Shown: positions 63,873-64,000 of the stretch, in pieces
How the letters are laid out: the number at the start of each line of letters is the position of its first letter
Position numbering within the stretch: the first letter of the stretch is position 1
DNA from: Rhynchonema sp. JSB1_4
Taxonomy: Eukaryota; Nematoda; Chromadorea; Monhysterida; Xyalidae
Direction: 5' to 3'
Assembly: GCA_030248065.1 (NCBI GenBank)
Contig: JASAMV010005060.1
Span: 26,121 to 90,120 of the forward strand
Length of the DNA: 64,000 bases
Notes under the pieces: generated by a model
Databases searched by the model: none
Told to the model about the DNA's origin: nothing
What the model saw: the letters and a program-made list of their open reading frames with translations, nothing else
Made by a program: the position numbers and the translations under genes

Positions 63873-64000
63873 ACTAGCGGATCCAGGGGAGGGGGCACAG
63901 GGGCCTATGCCCTCCTTTGGTTAAAGTGGCTTCTAAAGGGGGCCACCATTTCGGAGAAAAGAAAGAAAAAGGACCCCCTAAATCGCAGGATTTTCACCCT
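63873..64000. mobile_element. Possible left end of a transposon, cut by the window edge
   Basis: The stretch starting CTAGCGGATCCAGGGGAGGG, with G-rich sequence mirrored by later GGGGGCC and CCCCC blocks, resembles the termini of widespread non-autonomous DNA elements. The other end is not in the window, so this is only a suspicion. Confidence 0.3.

Overview
This is eukaryotic nuclear DNA from an invertebrate animal, most likely a flatworm; trematode is my best guess, inferred from overall style (moderately AT-rich, many short GT-AG introns, dense small intronic repeats, diverged metazoan genes). Nothing in the window names the species. Almost no gene is a single open frame. The gene models below were built by joining exons at GT/AG borders and checking that the reading phase stays consistent across every junction.

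Layout. (1) 235-10465, plus strand: the 3' two thirds of an intersectin gene (coiled coil, five SH3 domains, RhoGEF DH, PH, C2); the EH-domain half lies to the left of the window. (2) 11845-14586 and 14964-17774, plus: two tandem SLC17 (sialin/VGLUT-type) anion transporter genes. (3) 19682-39830, plus: a complete TCF/LEF Wnt transcription factor (N-terminal beta-catenin-binding segment, HMG box, C-clamp), split by a 16.3 kb intron. (4) 41138-44162 and 44383-48163, minus: two tandem, complete, short ionotropic-glutamate-receptor-like genes of 499 and 524 codons, without the amino-terminal domain of classical receptors. A tRNA-Cys(GCA) gene sits in an intron of the first. (5) 49320-53259, plus: a third, more diverged SLC17 gene, head to head with the receptor pair. 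(6) 53260-60654: gene-poor DNA with a near-perfect 0.64 kb inverted repeat and a 156-bp tandem array. (7) 60655-63850, plus: the 5' part of a copine gene (C2A, C2B, start of the vWA domain), running off the right edge.

Functional reading. Intersectin and copine are membrane-trafficking and Ca2+/lipid-signalling proteins; TCF is the nuclear end of Wnt/beta-catenin signalling. The most suggestive arrangement is the cluster of three SLC17 transporters (a family that includes carriers of glutamate, aspartate, sialate and nucleotides) with two glutamate-receptor-like channels, one transporter sharing a 1.16 kb divergent intergenic region with the receptors. The channels keep the ligand-contact arginine region and M4 but have lost the canonical M3 gating motif. 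Introns and spacers carry several families of short terminal-inverted-repeat elements, including one hAT-like element with an exact 8-bp target duplication.
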